NCBI RefSeq assembly: GCF_024721155.1
Contig: NZ_JAHVAP010000010.1
Coordinates: forward strand, 124,001-188,000
Reading direction: 5' to 3'
From: Mucilaginibacter phenanthrenivorans
GTDB taxonomy: Bacteria > Bacteroidota > Bacteroidia > Sphingobacteriales > Sphingobacteriaceae
Length of the DNA: 64,000 nt
The notes below the pieces were generated by a model, which did not search any database, was not told where the DNA came from, and worked only from the letters and a program-made list of their open reading frames with translations. A program made the translations under genes and the position numbers. Shown piece after piece: positions 41,340-51,195 of the stretch. Position 1 is the first letter of the stretch. The number at the start of each line of letters is the position of its first letter.

Positions 41340-42518
41340 ATGAAAAAACTGTTGCCTTTATCATTGCTTTTGCTGCTCATAATCGCCGCATCTGCCCAAA
41401 CCCCGATGCAGATCCATCAAAAGGCAATTTTAATTGATACCCATAACGATATTCTTTCCAATATACTGATCACTAAACAGGATGTAGGCAAGCTGCAAAC
41501 CACCGGTAACTTCGATTTGGTGCGCGCAAAGCAAGGCGGACTGGACGGCCAGATCTTTTCCATTTGGTGTGGTGAGGAATACGGTAACGGTACGGCATTT
41601 GCTTTTGCAAATCGGGAAATTGATTCGTTATATGCCTTAATTGCCCGGAACCCAGGAAAAATAACACTGGTTCATAACTCAAAGGAATTAAAGAGGGCGG
41701 TTAAGCAACAAAAAATGGCAGCGATGATAGGCGTTGAAGGCGGCCACATGATTGAGGATAGGATGGATTATATTGACAGCCTGGCCAAACGCGGTATGAA
41801 TTACCTTACCCTTACCTGGAACAACAGCACGTCATGGGCAACATCAGCGAGGGATGAGGTCACTAAAAAGGATTCGTTGAAACATCTTGGCTTAACCGAT
41901 TATGGCAAACAAATAGTAAAGCACCTGAACGACCTGGGTGTTATGGTTGATGTTTCCCACGTTGGCGAGCAAACGTTTTACGATGTAATTGCTACCAGCA
42001 CCAAACCTGTTATCGCGTCGCACAGCTGCGCATGGGCCATTGATCCCAACCGTCGTAATATGAAGGATGATCAGCTGAAGGCGCTTGCGAAAAACGGCGG
42101 CGTTGTATGTGTTAATTTTTACAGCGGATTTGTAGATAGCACCTATTCGGCTAAGTCGGCTGCGTTTATCCGCCAGCACCGGGCTGAGCTTGATTCACTT
42201 ACCAAAGTTTATCATGATGGCGATTTAGCCAATATCAGGTTGAATGAAATATATAAATCAGAGTCGGACAAGATCCGCCCACCACTTAGCCTGTTGATCC
42301 ATCATATAGATTACATAGCCAAACTGATAGGTGTTGACCATGTTGGCATCGGCTCCGATTTTGATGGCGCAGAATCATATCCGCTGGGCATGAACAGCGT
42401 TACTGATTATCCAAAAGTCACCGAAGAATTACTAAAGCTTGGATATTCCGAAAAGGATGTAAGTAAGATTCTTGGCGGAAATGTGATCAGGGTGTTTAAG
42501 GCGAATGTGGGAAAATAG
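41340..42518 (+). CDS. Membrane dipeptidase (peptidase M19)
   Basis: Protein of 392 aa with a signal peptide (MKKLLPLSLLLLLIIAASAQ). M19 renal-dipeptidase features: DTHNDILSN (His and Asp zinc ligands), MIGVEGGHMIEDRMDYI (Glu), MVDVSHVGEQTFYDV and PVIASHSCAW (histidines), and HVGIGSDFDGAE near the end. Zinc-dependent hydrolysis of dipeptides in the periplasm. Full length. Confidence 0.92.
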   Translation: MKKLLPLSLLLLLIIAASAQTPMQIHQKAILIDTHNDILSNILITKQDVGKLQTTGNFDLVRAKQGGLDGQIFSIWCGEEYGNGTAFAFANREIDSLYALIARNPGKITLVHNSKELKRAVKQQKMAAMIGVEGGHMIEDRMDYIDSLAKRGMNYLTLTWNNSTSWATSARDEVTKKDSLKHLGLTDYGKQIVKHLNDLGVMVDVSHVGEQTFYDVIATSTKPVIASHSCAWAIDPNRRNMKDDQLKALAKNGGVVCVNFYSGFVDSTYSAKSAAFIRQHRAELDSLTKVYHDGDLANIRLNEIYKSESDKIRPPLSLLIHHIDYIAKLIGVDHVGIGSDFDGAESYPLGMNSVTDYPKVTEELLKLGYSEKDVSKILGGNVIRVFKANVGK

Positions 42519-42544
42519 CTATATTGGCTACTGAAATTATCACA

Positions 42545-43546
42545 ATGAAATTCTTTATAACTCTTGCGCTAAGTATTTTATTTGCTTTATCAGGTTTTTG
42601 CCAGGCTGGCAAAGTTTACGTTACCTCTGGTGGTAAGTTGACAGCTGATCCTAAACATGCTGTTGCTTATAATCTAATTGAAAAAATTGATGATTCGACT
42701 TATCGTGTTCGTAAATATAACATGAGAGATACTATTATTTACCAAGGAATATATAAAGATGAACTTATGACGATACCTAATGGCAGGTTTGTCTACTATA
42801 CTAAAAATAGTATCCCTTTTAATTTATCAGGAATAGTTCGTGCTGATACAAGTAATTATATCAGTGAGGTGGGGTATTTTTCTAATGGAAATAAAACTGG
42901 AATGTGGGTTGAATTTGAAAAACGCAACACTAAACGCTGCTCCTACATATATAAAAACAATAAATTAAATGGCATCTACACCAGATACCACAAGTATTTT
43001 AATGATTATGTGCTTGAAGAAGGCAACTATGCAGACGATAAAAAAGAAGGCGAATGGAATTTTTACGGTTACGACACGCTAAAAACACCTTTAGTAACGC
43101 GGTTTTATAAAGATGATAAACTGTTAAAAGAGACCATTCACATTAAGCTTGCTTATTTTCCTGGAGACCTTAGTAAATATATAAGACAAAAATTCCATAT
43201 TCCGGATACCATAAAAAATTGGTCTGTAGAAACCGAGATCACCGTCACAGATAAGGGAGAAATAAAAAACCCCAAATTGATTAAATCTTCATTGTCTAGC
43301 AATATTAATAGCATTTTATTGACCAAGTTGGTGAGCATGCCGAGATTCATACCCGAAATTCACGATGGCAACCCCAAAGAGATGAGGTATAAATTTATAT
43401 TTTCGAAATCTGAAAATAAATACTCTTTAGATGATGGATTTGGTTTTATGTTGGCAAAAGAAGTCGGAAATGGTATGTCGATGGAATACCAGAATGGGTT
43501 AGTCGCAGAAGCGATTTCCTGGCCAAGTGATCCTGATTTTAAATAG
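42545..43546 (+). CDS. Exported MORN-repeat-like protein with TonB-like C-terminal domain
   Basis: 333 aa from the ATG at 42545 (MKFFITLALSILFALSGFCQ); the upstream TTG start would overlap the previous gene's end. The middle contains MORN-variant-like repeats (SNGNKTGMWVEFEK, KNNKLNGIYTRYHKYF, ADDKKEGEWNFYGYD). The C-terminal part (WSVETEITVTDKGEIKNPKL, then MPRFIPEIHDGNPKEMRYKF) resembles the TonB C-terminal domain used in envelope proteins. No TonB box partner nearby. Function inferred as envelope-associated. Confidence 0.6.
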   Translation: MKFFITLALSILFALSGFCQAGKVYVTSGGKLTADPKHAVAYNLIEKIDDSTYRVRKYNMRDTIIYQGIYKDELMTIPNGRFVYYTKNSIPFNLSGIVRADTSNYISEVGYFSNGNKTGMWVEFEKRNTKRCSYIYKNNKLNGIYTRYHKYFNDYVLEEGNYADDKKEGEWNFYGYDTLKTPLVTRFYKDDKLLKETIHIKLAYFPGDLSKYIRQKFHIPDTIKNWSVETEITVTDKGEIKNPKLIKSSLSSNINSILLTKLVSMPRFIPEIHDGNPKEMRYKFIFSKSENKYSLDDGFGFMLAKEVGNGMSMEYQNGLVAEAISWPSDPDFK

Positions 43547-43612
43547 TTTGATAAAGTATAACGGATAGTTAAAGAATGGCATAGCCCTGACCAATAAAAT
43601 CCTCTTTTTTTG

Positions 43613-43620
43613 TACCTTTG
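43613..43620 (+). promoter_or_regulatory. -7 promoter box (TACCTTTG) of trxB
   Basis: TAnnTTTG match 21 bp upstream of the preferred ATG. Confidence 0.5.
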
Positions 43621-43641
43621 ATCTTCAATTTAAAAATACAA

Positions 43642-44598
43642 ATGTCCCAGGATATAGAACATGTAAAATGCCTGATTATAGGCTCCGGACCTGCAGGTTA
43701 CACCGCAGCTATTTATGCTTCACGTGCCGACTTAAAACCGGTTATGTATACAGGACTGCTTGCAGGCGGTCAGTTAACACAAACTACTGACGTTGAGAAT
43801 TACCCAGGCTACCCTGAAGGTATCATGGGCCCCGAAATGATGGAAAACTTCCGTAAGCAGGCAGAGCGCTTAGGAACCGACATTCGTTTTGGTTATGTGA
43901 GCTCGGTTGATTTTTCAAGCTTGCCGCACAAAGTTGTTGTTGACGAACACAAAACCATTACTGCCGATACTGTTATTATTTCAACCGGTGCTTCTGCCAA
44001 ATGGCTGGGCCTCGAATCGGAACAAAAATATAGCGGCTTCGGAGTTTCCGCATGTGCTACTTGCGACGGGTTCTTTTTTAAAGGCGAGGATGTAGCTATT
44101 GTAGGTGCAGGTGATACTGCTGCTGAAGAAGCAACCTACCTGGCTAAATTATGCCGTAAGGTAACTATGATCGTTCGTCGTAACGAATTCAGGGCGTCGA
44201 AGGCCATGATGCACCGCGTATTGAATACTCCAAACATCGAGATCCTTTACAATACAGAAACCAAGGAAATAGTTGGCGATGGCCAAAGCGTTACAGGTGT
44301 AACCGTTGTGAATAACGTAACAAACGAAGAAACAACCTTAAAGGTGCAGGGGTTTTTTGTGGCCATTGGTCATCATCCAAATACTGAGATATTCAGAGAC
44401 TGGATCCACATGGATGAAACCGGTTATATAAAAACAACTCCCGGATCAACCACAACAAATGTTGAAGGTGTGTTCTGCTGCGGCGATGCGCAGGATCATA
44501 TCTATCGCCAGGCTGTTACAGCTGCAGGCAGCGGTTGTATGGCTGCTATCGATGCGGAACGGTACCTTGCTGCAAAGGAGCATGTGGTTACGGCTTGA
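43642..44598 (+). CDS. trxB: Thioredoxin-disulfide reductase
   Basis: 318 aa from the ATG at 43642 (MSQDIEHVKCLIIGSGPAGY); a TTG at 43618 lies in the promoter. FAD-binding GSGPAGYTAAIYASRA, GGQLTQTTDVENYPG, the redox pair CATC in GVSACATCDGFF, the NADPH-binding GAGDTAAEEATYLA and the closing FAD motif GDAQDHIYRQAVTAAGSG. It keeps thioredoxin reduced in the cytoplasm. Full length, single gene. Confidence 0.95.
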   Translation: MSQDIEHVKCLIIGSGPAGYTAAIYASRADLKPVMYTGLLAGGQLTQTTDVENYPGYPEGIMGPEMMENFRKQAERLGTDIRFGYVSSVDFSSLPHKVVVDEHKTITADTVIISTGASAKWLGLESEQKYSGFGVSACATCDGFFFKGEDVAIVGAGDTAAEEATYLAKLCRKVTMIVRRNEFRASKAMMHRVLNTPNIEILYNTETKEIVGDGQSVTGVTVVNNVTNEETTLKVQGFFVAIGHHPNTEIFRDWIHMDETGYIKTTPGSTTTNVEGVFCCGDAQDHIYRQAVTAAGSGCMAAIDAERYLAAKEHVVTA

Positions 44599-44606
44599 GT
44601 TTAGTA

Positions 44607-44635
44607 ATTAGAGACCGGAGATTAGAGATTAGTTG
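44607..44635. repeat. Degenerate GGAGATTAGAGATTAG repeat (copy group 2)
   Basis: ATTAGAGACCGGAGATTAGA plus GATTAGTTGG directly after trxB, similar to 38005-38097 and 52351-52367. Confidence 0.6.
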
Positions 44636-44799
44636 GCTTTAGTAATTAGGGACCCAGATTGGTTGAAAGAGAAGGTTTTTTATAATCTCTATTAAAACAA
44701 CTTTATCGATTATTAAGTTATACCTTGCGAGAGATCAGCGAAATCAAAACAATCAGTTTAAATCAGCGGTCGACATTAACTAACTTAATCAATGATATC

Positions 44800-44928
44800 A
44801 TGGGAAAAGGCGATAAAAAAACAGGCAAGGGAAAATTAGCAATGGGGTCATACGGTAATACCCGGCCCCACGATCATAAAAAGGCTAAGCCTGTTGTAGC
44901 GGCTGTCGCAGCTGAGGAAAAGAAATAA
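44800..44928 (+). CDS. Ribosomal protein THX-type small basic protein
   Basis: 42 aa from the ATG at 44800 (MGKGDKKTGKGKLAMGSYGN, then TRPHDHKKAK). It matches the THX/S31e-like bacterial ribosomal protein family of Bacteroidetes. An upstream in-frame start at 44725 adds 25 unrelated residues and is rejected. A terminator follows. Binds the 30S subunit by analogy with family members. Confidence 0.8.
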   Translation: MGKGDKKTGKGKLAMGSYGNTRPHDHKKAKPVVAAVAAEEKK

Positions 44929-44933
44929 ATCAA

Positions 44934-44962
44934 AGCCACCCGCTTAAACGGGTGACTTTTTG
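44934..44962 (+). terminator. Intrinsic terminator after the THX gene
   Basis: CACCCG / CGGGTG core stem with outer AG-CT pairs and a TTTTTG tail. Confidence 0.75.
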
Positions 44963-45055
44963 TTTAGATACAGATTTTTTACACCCGTAAAAGGAAGTTT
45001 TTTTCCAAAATCTGCTATCTTCACCACCTCGTTACTAAACCACTAATTTTATTGT

Positions 45056-47386
45056 ATGCGTAAAAGGATTTTTATATCGCTGTGCTTTTGCATGGTTTTT
45101 TTTACCGGGTTTGTAAATGCACAGGATACCAATCCTAATGCAGGAATAATACCCGCACCTGTGTCCATAAAAAAATCAACCGGTCAATTTGTGTTGAGCC
45201 AGGAGACCGCGATTTATGCAGATAGCATTACGAATAAGGCAGTTGTGTTTTTGCAGGATTACCTGCAAAATAGAGCCATGCTTAAGGTTAAGCTTAAAGT
45301 AAATATCGGTGCGGGGGTTACCAATGCCGTCATACTTACTTCTTTTGGTGCCAATAATTTGCCTGAGGGTGGCTACCGTTTAACCATTACGCCGAAACAG
45401 ATTATTATAACCGGAAAGGGCGCGGGGCTTTTTTATGGAATTCAGTCGCTGATCCAATTAATTCCTGCCGACAGAAATGCAGTGGCAAAATTGCCTTGCG
45501 TACAAATTGAAGATTATCCCCGTTTTGCTTATCGCGGTTTAATGCTGGATGTAAGCCGCCACTTTTTTTCGGTAGAGTTTGTAAAGAAGTATATCGACCT
45601 GATGGCAGCTTATAAACTGAATAACTTTCACTGGCATTTAACCGACGACCAGGGCTGGCGTATCGAAATTAAAAAATATCCTAAACTAACCCAGGTGAGC
45701 AGCCAACGTGCGCAAACGGTTATCGGTAATTACCACGACCGTACCCCACAGCAATTCGACAATACACCTTATGGAGGGTATTATACACAAGATCAGATTC
45801 GCGACGTGGTAAAATATGCCTCAGACAGGTATATCAACATTGTTCCAGAAATTGAGATGCCAGGTCACTCGGAAGCAGTAATGGCTGCATATCCTGAGTT
45901 TAGTTGCGATCCATCCTTAGCCAGTACTTATAAAGCTGCCGAAACATGGGGTGTGTTCTATAATATCTATGAACCGTCCGACAAAACATTTAACTTTCTG
46001 CAGGATGTGTTAACCGAGGTAATGGATCTTTTCCCTGGCAAATATATCCATGTGGGTGGCGACGAAGTACCAAAGAATGCCTGGAAGAAATCGAAATTTT
46101 GCCAGGATCTGATTAAACAACTAGGTTTAACTGATGATAAGTCGTCCAGCAAGGAAGATAAATTACAAAGCTATTTCATCCAGCGCATAGAGAAGTTTAT
46201 CAACTCAAAAGGCCGGAGCATGATAGGCTGGGATGAAATTCTTGAAGGCGGCCTTTCTCCAAATGCTACTGTAATGAGCTGGCGCGGTGAAGAGGGTGGA
46301 ATTGCGGCTGCACAACAAAGCCATAACGTAATAATGACGCCCGGCAGCGGTGGCCTTTATATCGATCAGCAGCAGGGGAAATCAAACCTGGAGCCTGTTA
46401 GTATTGGGGGATATGATCCGTTAAGCAGAATCTATAGGTACAATCCAACACCTGATGAGCTAACCCCGGATCAGCAGAAATTTATTACGGGGGTACAGGC
46501 CAACTTGTGGACGGAATATATCCCTACCGAAAAGAAGGTTGAATACATGATTCTGCCACGAATCCTTGCCCTTTCGGAACTTTCATGGACGCCGTTGGCC
46601 AGGAAAAACTATACCGATTTTGCAAATACCCGCCTGCCCGGTCACCTGGCTGTGCTTGAAAAAAGCGGTTTCAACTTCCGGGTGCCTGAAGCAATCGGCA
46701 CCCAGGACACTATTATGTTTGGTAACCAACTAACCGTTAAACTGAAAAGTCCTGTTGAAGGTGCTAAGGTTTATTATACAATTGACGGCTACACGCCGCG
46801 TGAAACCGATATGGAGTACACCATACCAATGACTTACAACGTACCTGCCGATCAATACCGTGAGCTAAAAACTATAGTGATAACGCCGTCAGGTAAACGC
46901 AGCCAGGTAACAAGGGCTGTTGTGTACAATAAAGTTCCCCAGCCTGCAGTTGCCGGATCGAACGTGAACAAGGGCTTAAAGTACAAATTATATACAGGTG
47001 AATTTAATAGTGTAACCCAGCTTGGTACAGCTGCAGCTATCGACAGCGGCGTGGCGGTTACATTCAGCACAACTGCCTTCAAGAAAAATATGAAGGGTTA
47101 CGGTGTAATATATTCCGGCTTAATACGTATTGATAGTGACGGAGTTTATGGGTTTTCAACTGCATCTTCAAACGGATCATCATTATCAATTGATGATCAG
47201 CAGGTTATTGATAACGACGGCAGGCATAACATGTATGACCAGGGAGGTGCGGTTGCATTGTTAAAAGGATACCATAGGATCACTATAAAATATTTTGATG
47301 CCACCAGCAATGGGAATTTAAAAATGTTTATCACAACCCCGGATAAACCTAAGGCAGAGGTAACTCCCGACACATTGTTTAATTAG
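45056..47386 (+). CDS. Beta-N-acetylhexosaminidase (GH20) with C-terminal PA14-like domain
   Basis: Protein of 776 aa with a signal peptide (ending GFVNAQ). The N-terminal GH20b-like domain (25-150) precedes the GH20 catalytic barrel: YRGLMLDVSRHFFSVEFVKK, FHWHLTDDQGWRIEIKKYP, HVGGDEVPKNAW (catalytic Asp-Glu) and MIGWDEILEGG. The end (about residues 640-770, YGFSTASSNGSSLSIDDQQV, NLKMFITTPDKP) looks like a PA14/carbohydrate-binding beta-barrel. It removes terminal GlcNAc/GalNAc in the periplasm or outside. Full length. Confidence 0.92.
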   Translation: MRKRIFISLCFCMVFFTGFVNAQDTNPNAGIIPAPVSIKKSTGQFVLSQETAIYADSITNKAVVFLQDYLQNRAMLKVKLKVNIGAGVTNAVILTSFGANNLPEGGYRLTITPKQIIITGKGAGLFYGIQSLIQLIPADRNAVAKLPCVQIEDYPRFAYRGLMLDVSRHFFSVEFVKKYIDLMAAYKLNNFHWHLTDDQGWRIEIKKYPKLTQVSSQRAQTVIGNYHDRTPQQFDNTPYGGYYTQDQIRDVVKYASDRYINIVPEIEMPGHSEAVMAAYPEFSCDPSLASTYKAAETWGVFYNIYEPSDKTFNFLQDVLTEVMDLFPGKYIHVGGDEVPKNAWKKSKFCQDLIKQLGLTDDKSSSKEDKLQSYFIQRIEKFINSKGRSMIGWDEILEGGLSPNATVMSWRGEEGGIAAAQQSHNVIMTPGSGGLYIDQQQGKSNLEPVSIGGYDPLSRIYRYNPTPDELTPDQQKFITGVQANLWTEYIPTEKKVEYMILPRILALSELSWTPLARKNYTDFANTRLPGHLAVLEKSGFNFRVPEAIGTQDTIMFGNQLTVKLKSPVEGAKVYYTIDGYTPRETDMEYTIPMTYNVPADQYRELKTIVITPSGKRSQVTRAVVYNKVPQPAVAGSNVNKGLKYKLYTGEFNSVTQLGTAAAIDSGVAVTFSTTAFKKNMKGYGVIYSGLIRIDSDGVYGFSTASSNGSSLSIDDQQVIDNDGRHNMYDQGGAVALLKGYHRITIKYFDATSNGNLKMFITTPDKPKAEVTPDTLFN

Positions 47387-47391
47387 TAATT

Positions 47392-48147
47392 ATGTTCAAC
47401 AAATACCAGTTATATCTTTCAGCCTTTGTTGGCAGCCTGTTAATGGTAAGCTGCGGGAATGACAAAAAGCCCGAAGCTAAAGTTGTTACCCCTAAAAAGC
47501 CGGTTGTAATGGTGCCATTCAGGTTCCATAAGCTGGTTGAGGTTTCGCCGGGACAGGATTATGATGTGTTAAGCTGGGGACGGGGAGCAACCAAAACCGG
47601 GGCATTCGAAATCCTGCATTCCGACTCAGTTGCTGCCAAATTTACAACCACAACCGGCGACCTTGTCGGCGATATTGTTGACGCATATAACTCGGACATG
47701 GATCTTGATGGCAACCCCGAAATAATAATCCAGGCTAAGGGGAAGGATACCATTAACTATACGAATATGTACGCCTTTGAATTTAACAACAGCGGCGCTC
47801 ATAAGCTTGAATTCCCAAGATTAAATAAATCGCAGCGTGCTGGTTATAGAGGAGATGACAACTTTTACATAAAGGATGGTAAGCTAATCCGTGAATTTCC
47901 AATTTACGATGGCAATACCAAAGTGGCCAAACCAACAGGCGCAAAACGCCAGTTTGAATACGATCTGCACGGTCTAGAGCTTTCCATAAAGCAGTTAACT
48001 AAAGACTCAACCAATGTAAAAGGTGTTCAAAAGGAACCGGTAAAAGCGTCAACTTCTGATAATAAAACGTCAACCACTAAAAAGTCTAAAAAAAATACCG
48101 AAGAACACCATAAAAAGAAGAAAAGACGACATCATAGGGAGGAATAA
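47392..48147 (+). CDS. Putative lipoprotein with basic C-terminal tail
   Basis: Protein of 251 aa with a lipobox (SAFVGSLLMVSC). The mature domain has YDVLSWGRGATKTGAFEILH and DMDLDGNPEIIIQAKGKDTI, the latter an Asp-rich loop reminiscent of FG-GAP/VCBS calcium sites. The tail (KKSKKNTEEHHKKKKRRHHR) is strongly basic. It starts 5 bp after the hexosaminidase stop, so they probably form an operon. Function unknown. Confidence 0.6.
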   Translation: MFNKYQLYLSAFVGSLLMVSCGNDKKPEAKVVTPKKPVVMVPFRFHKLVEVSPGQDYDVLSWGRGATKTGAFEILHSDSVAAKFTTTTGDLVGDIVDAYNSDMDLDGNPEIIIQAKGKDTINYTNMYAFEFNNSGAHKLEFPRLNKSQRAGYRGDDNFYIKDGKLIREFPIYDGNTKVAKPTGAKRQFEYDLHGLELSIKQLTKDSTNVKGVQKEPVKASTSDNKTSTTKKSKKNTEEHHKKKKRRHHREE

Positions 48148-48148
48148 A

Positions 48149-48197
48149 AAACTATGTCATTGCTTCCGCTGCATAGCAGACCCCAATGACATAGTTT
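48149..48197. terminator. Bidirectional terminator between convergent genes
   Basis: 14-bp perfect stem AAACTATGTCATTG / CAATGACATAGTTT with a 21-nt loop between the lipoprotein and CocE-type genes. Confidence 0.75.
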
Positions 48198-48205
48198 GAA
48201 CTATT

Positions 48206-50473
48206 TTATTCCATAACCGGCACCCTAATAAAACTTCCGTTTCCCCACCAGATTTTTAGCGGCTCCGTTGCATCCTTAATAGTTTCATCGCTCACATCCT
48301 TACCTGTACCGTAATTAACCTGTGCGAAAGGGTTTTTATCGATATTTAAAACAACCAGCAGGCGGCTGCCCTTACTTAATTGCCGGCTCACCATTCGGGT
48401 TCTTGAAAACGAGATAATTTCCATAACACCAGGATGAAGCAAGATCCTTTTGCTCATATCCTTTGCATAACTCGCCCGGCCGAGATAATACGAGAGTTCA
48501 AAATACTCGCCGTTTGGCGTCACCTCGTACAGCACAACGCCAATATCCATGTCCTTTTTGTTGATGATGGCCTTTAATTCTCCGGTGAATATGCCATTCA
48601 CTTCAACAGGTTTATCAAATGGCTTGCTGATGTAAAAAAGGCCGTTGCTACGGTCAAGTTGTTTTTTGATGATGGGATCGGGGTAGTAATCGTTATTAAA
48701 TGTTGTCCTGTCGGCAAGGTTAACTTCCTGGTAAACCGAGCCTCTTTTTATTGGCTGCTTATCACTTAATACATAATTACTGTCGGCTTTGATATTGGTT
48801 AAATAGAGTTTTAAAGTTTTGTTATTCATTTTTTCGATGGATGGAACATGTTCCCAAACATTTGCACCCATCACTTCATAGTTGATCCTGTCCTTTAGTA
48901 TCGCCGGCTTCTTACCGCCTTTAAGAATGTAATCAAACCATTGGAATGCAAGGTCCCTGGTGTGAATCAGCGCAACCGGATCAACCCTGTAGTCCCGGAG
49001 TACCGGGTAACCTCCCTGCTGCGTTCCAAAATGGTCATAGGGGCCTATGATGAGGTAATGATTGGCTTTCGGATTATACTTATAGTGATCCAGTAGGTAC
49101 TTCATTCCGGAAATCTGCCCGTCGTCGTAATAGCCCTCGAAGGTTAATACCGGGATGTTTATTTTGGCAAAGTCTGTTTTGTAAGGCACCATATCCTGCC
49201 AGTATTTATCGTATGATGGATGCCTGAGCCATTTTTGCATCCGGGGGTTTGGCGTGCCATCCAAACTGTCAATTTTTCGGAATGCGACACCGCTTGTATA
49301 CCATTTATTCCGCAGATTTTCCCAGCGTTCATTGTCGTTGTTAATCGCGTCATCTACATATTTGTTATTGGTAACGTAAAATGCCCATTGATAATTTACA
49401 TTCAAAAAAACATTGTTCTCCATTGGTAAACCCTGGCCGGGAATGGCGGCCACATAGGGCACAATGGTTTTAAGCGCCTTGTTCATGTGTTTTGTTGCCG
49501 CCCATTGGGCATAACCCGAATAGCTGCCGCCGTACATACCAACCTTCCCATTGCTCCAGTGCTGTTTGCTGATCCAGTCGATCACCGTGTTTACATCCCG
49601 GCTTTCATGTTCATAAGGTTCAATAGGGTCGGGACTCAGGCGTTTTCCCCTCGTATCGGCAACTATTCCAACATAACCGTGTGCCGCGGCATATTTAGCC
49701 TCATAAAGGCTGCGTTCGAGGTTTGAGTAAATAAAGAACATTAAGGCAGTTGGCTGTGGCGTGTGGATTCCCTTCCTCCGCACCATAACCCCCGAAAGTG
49801 TAGCACCATCATTCGTTTTTATAAACACACTGTCATTAATAATATACCGCCTGTTATCATCCGCTTTAAACAAAGCCCGGGCTACAGGGTCGATGTTTTC
49901 CAAGACTTGTAAAAGAAGATAACTGTTACAAAGCGCTATTGCTTCATCTATATTTAAATTGTCTTTTTTTACTGTTGAAACAAGCGACTTTTGGAAATCG
50001 CTTTTCAACTCATTAACGCCGTTCCTGGTTGTAAACGAAAAATAAATATACTGCGCACTTTTATCGTCCAGTTGTTTTAAGAGCGTATCAAATAAGTTAT
50101 CAAAGGTATTATTGAAAGAGTTGCCGGTGACGAGTTGATCAATTTGGGCTTGTGCAAAAAGCTCAAATTGTTTATAAAGCAAATTGGGATATTGAGTTCC
50201 GTCTGCTCTTGATGCGCTGCGTATTGAGCTGATAGTTGCAATTGCGTCTGCATATTTTCCCGCCACAATCTGTAGTCTGAAGAGGTTGTTCAAATAGGCT
50301 TTTTTATCACCAACTAGTTTGTATTCCAGGATGATATCATTGGCTAATGAGGGCATTTGGCGAGTTAGCCCAACGCTATCTGGTGCACTTAGCTGTTTCA
50401 AGGATAGCGATTGGGCCCGGCAAAAGCTTGTCATAATAAGGCATAGTAATGCCATACAGAGTTTTCTGTTCAT
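48206..50473 (-). CDS. CocE/NonD-family hydrolase (X-Pro dipeptidyl-peptidase type)
   Basis: Protein of 755 aa with a signal peptide (MNRKLCMALLCLIMTSFCRA). The N-terminal 200 residues are a helical region specific to this subgroup. The alpha/beta-hydrolase part has the nucleophile in GKVGMYGGSYSGYAQWAAT, an acidic region VLTFEGYYDDGQISG and the catalytic His in LIIGPYDHFGTQQGG. A jelly-roll X-Pro DPP C-terminal domain follows (about 540-750). Likely periplasmic acyl-transferase/peptidase-like hydrolase; substrate unknown. Confidence 0.88.
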   Translation of the reverse strand: MNRKLCMALLCLIMTSFCRAQSLSLKQLSAPDSVGLTRQMPSLANDIILEYKLVGDKKAYLNNLFRLQIVAGKYADAIATISSIRSASRADGTQYPNLLYKQFELFAQAQIDQLVTGNSFNNTFDNLFDTLLKQLDDKSAQYIYFSFTTRNGVNELKSDFQKSLVSTVKKDNLNIDEAIALCNSYLLLQVLENIDPVARALFKADDNRRYIINDSVFIKTNDGATLSGVMVRRKGIHTPQPTALMFFIYSNLERSLYEAKYAAAHGYVGIVADTRGKRLSPDPIEPYEHESRDVNTVIDWISKQHWSNGKVGMYGGSYSGYAQWAATKHMNKALKTIVPYVAAIPGQGLPMENNVFLNVNYQWAFYVTNNKYVDDAINNDNERWENLRNKWYTSGVAFRKIDSLDGTPNPRMQKWLRHPSYDKYWQDMVPYKTDFAKINIPVLTFEGYYDDGQISGMKYLLDHYKYNPKANHYLIIGPYDHFGTQQGGYPVLRDYRVDPVALIHTRDLAFQWFDYILKGGKKPAILKDRINYEVMGANVWEHVPSIEKMNNKTLKLYLTNIKADSNYVLSDKQPIKRGSVYQEVNLADRTTFNNDYYPDPIIKKQLDRSNGLFYISKPFDKPVEVNGIFTGELKAIINKKDMDIGVVLYEVTPNGEYFELSYYLGRASYAKDMSKRILLHPGVMEIISFSRTRMVSRQLSKGSRLLVVLNIDKNPFAQVNYGTGKDVSDETIKDATEPLKIWWGNGSFIRVPVME

Positions 50474-50499
50474 GATTTTTTACTAAATGTTTACGTGAT

Positions 50500-51195
50500 T
50501 TATATTTTCATAAGCTTCTTCAGCTTGACTGATTGCCTGTCCGATGCATCGAGCGTATCTCCCGTTTTCAGCAGCAGCTTTAGTCGGCCGTCCGGCGCCG
50601 GCGTCATTTTTTCGATGTATTTTATGTTGATGATCTGCGCACGGTTTATTCTGAAAAATACAGCCTCATCAAGCTTTTGTTCTAACAGGTTCAGGGAGCT
50701 TTTCAGGAATACATTCTTATTGTCAAAATAAAGCCGCGCATAATTATCCATCGATTCAATTAAATGAACCTTGCTCCAGCTAATAAAGTGGTATTGCTGC
50801 CTGTCCTTAACAAAAATCCTGTCATTATTGGGAGTGCTTGTCTTTAACTTTAGTTGCTCCATTGCCTTTGCAAAGCGTTCTTCGCGGATGGGTTTCATCA
50901 GGTAATCTATTGCGCTTACCTCAAATGCCTTCACAGCATACTGGTCGTACGCGGTAGTAAATATTACTTGCGGTACCTTATCAAGCGATTCCAGCAGCTC
51001 AAACCCTGATTTCTCCGGCATCTGGATATCAAGAAACAGCAGGTCAGGTTGTTTTGACTCGATGAGGTGCTTTGCCTCATCGGCATTTTTTGCTTCGCCA
51101 ACAATTTCCAGTTCGGGATAGTTTTCGAGTAGTTTCTTGATTTCCTCCCGGGCGTTGCGCTCATCATCAACAATTATTAAAGTTGTTTTTTTCAT
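50500..51195 (-). CDS. LytTR-type response regulator
   Basis: Protein of 231 aa. The N-terminal receiver has DDERNAREEIKKLLENYPEL, the phospho-Asp in LLFLDIQMPEKSGFELLE and TTAYDQYAVKAFEVSAIDYL. The C-terminal LytTR DNA-binding domain (about 130-230) has RIFVKDRQQYHFISWSKVHL and FFRINRAQIINIKYIEKM. Its start overlaps the kinase stop by 4 bp. A LytR/AlgR-like regulator paired with the next gene. Confidence 0.92.
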   Translation of the reverse strand: MKKTTLIIVDDERNAREEIKKLLENYPELEIVGEAKNADEAKHLIESKQPDLLFLDIQMPEKSGFELLESLDKVPQVIFTTAYDQYAVKAFEVSAIDYLMKPIREERFAKAMEQLKLKTSTPNNDRIFVKDRQQYHFISWSKVHLIESMDNYARLYFDNKNVFLKSSLNLLEQKLDEAVFFRINRAQIINIKYIEKMTPAPDGRLKLLLKTGDTLDASDRQSVKLKKLMKI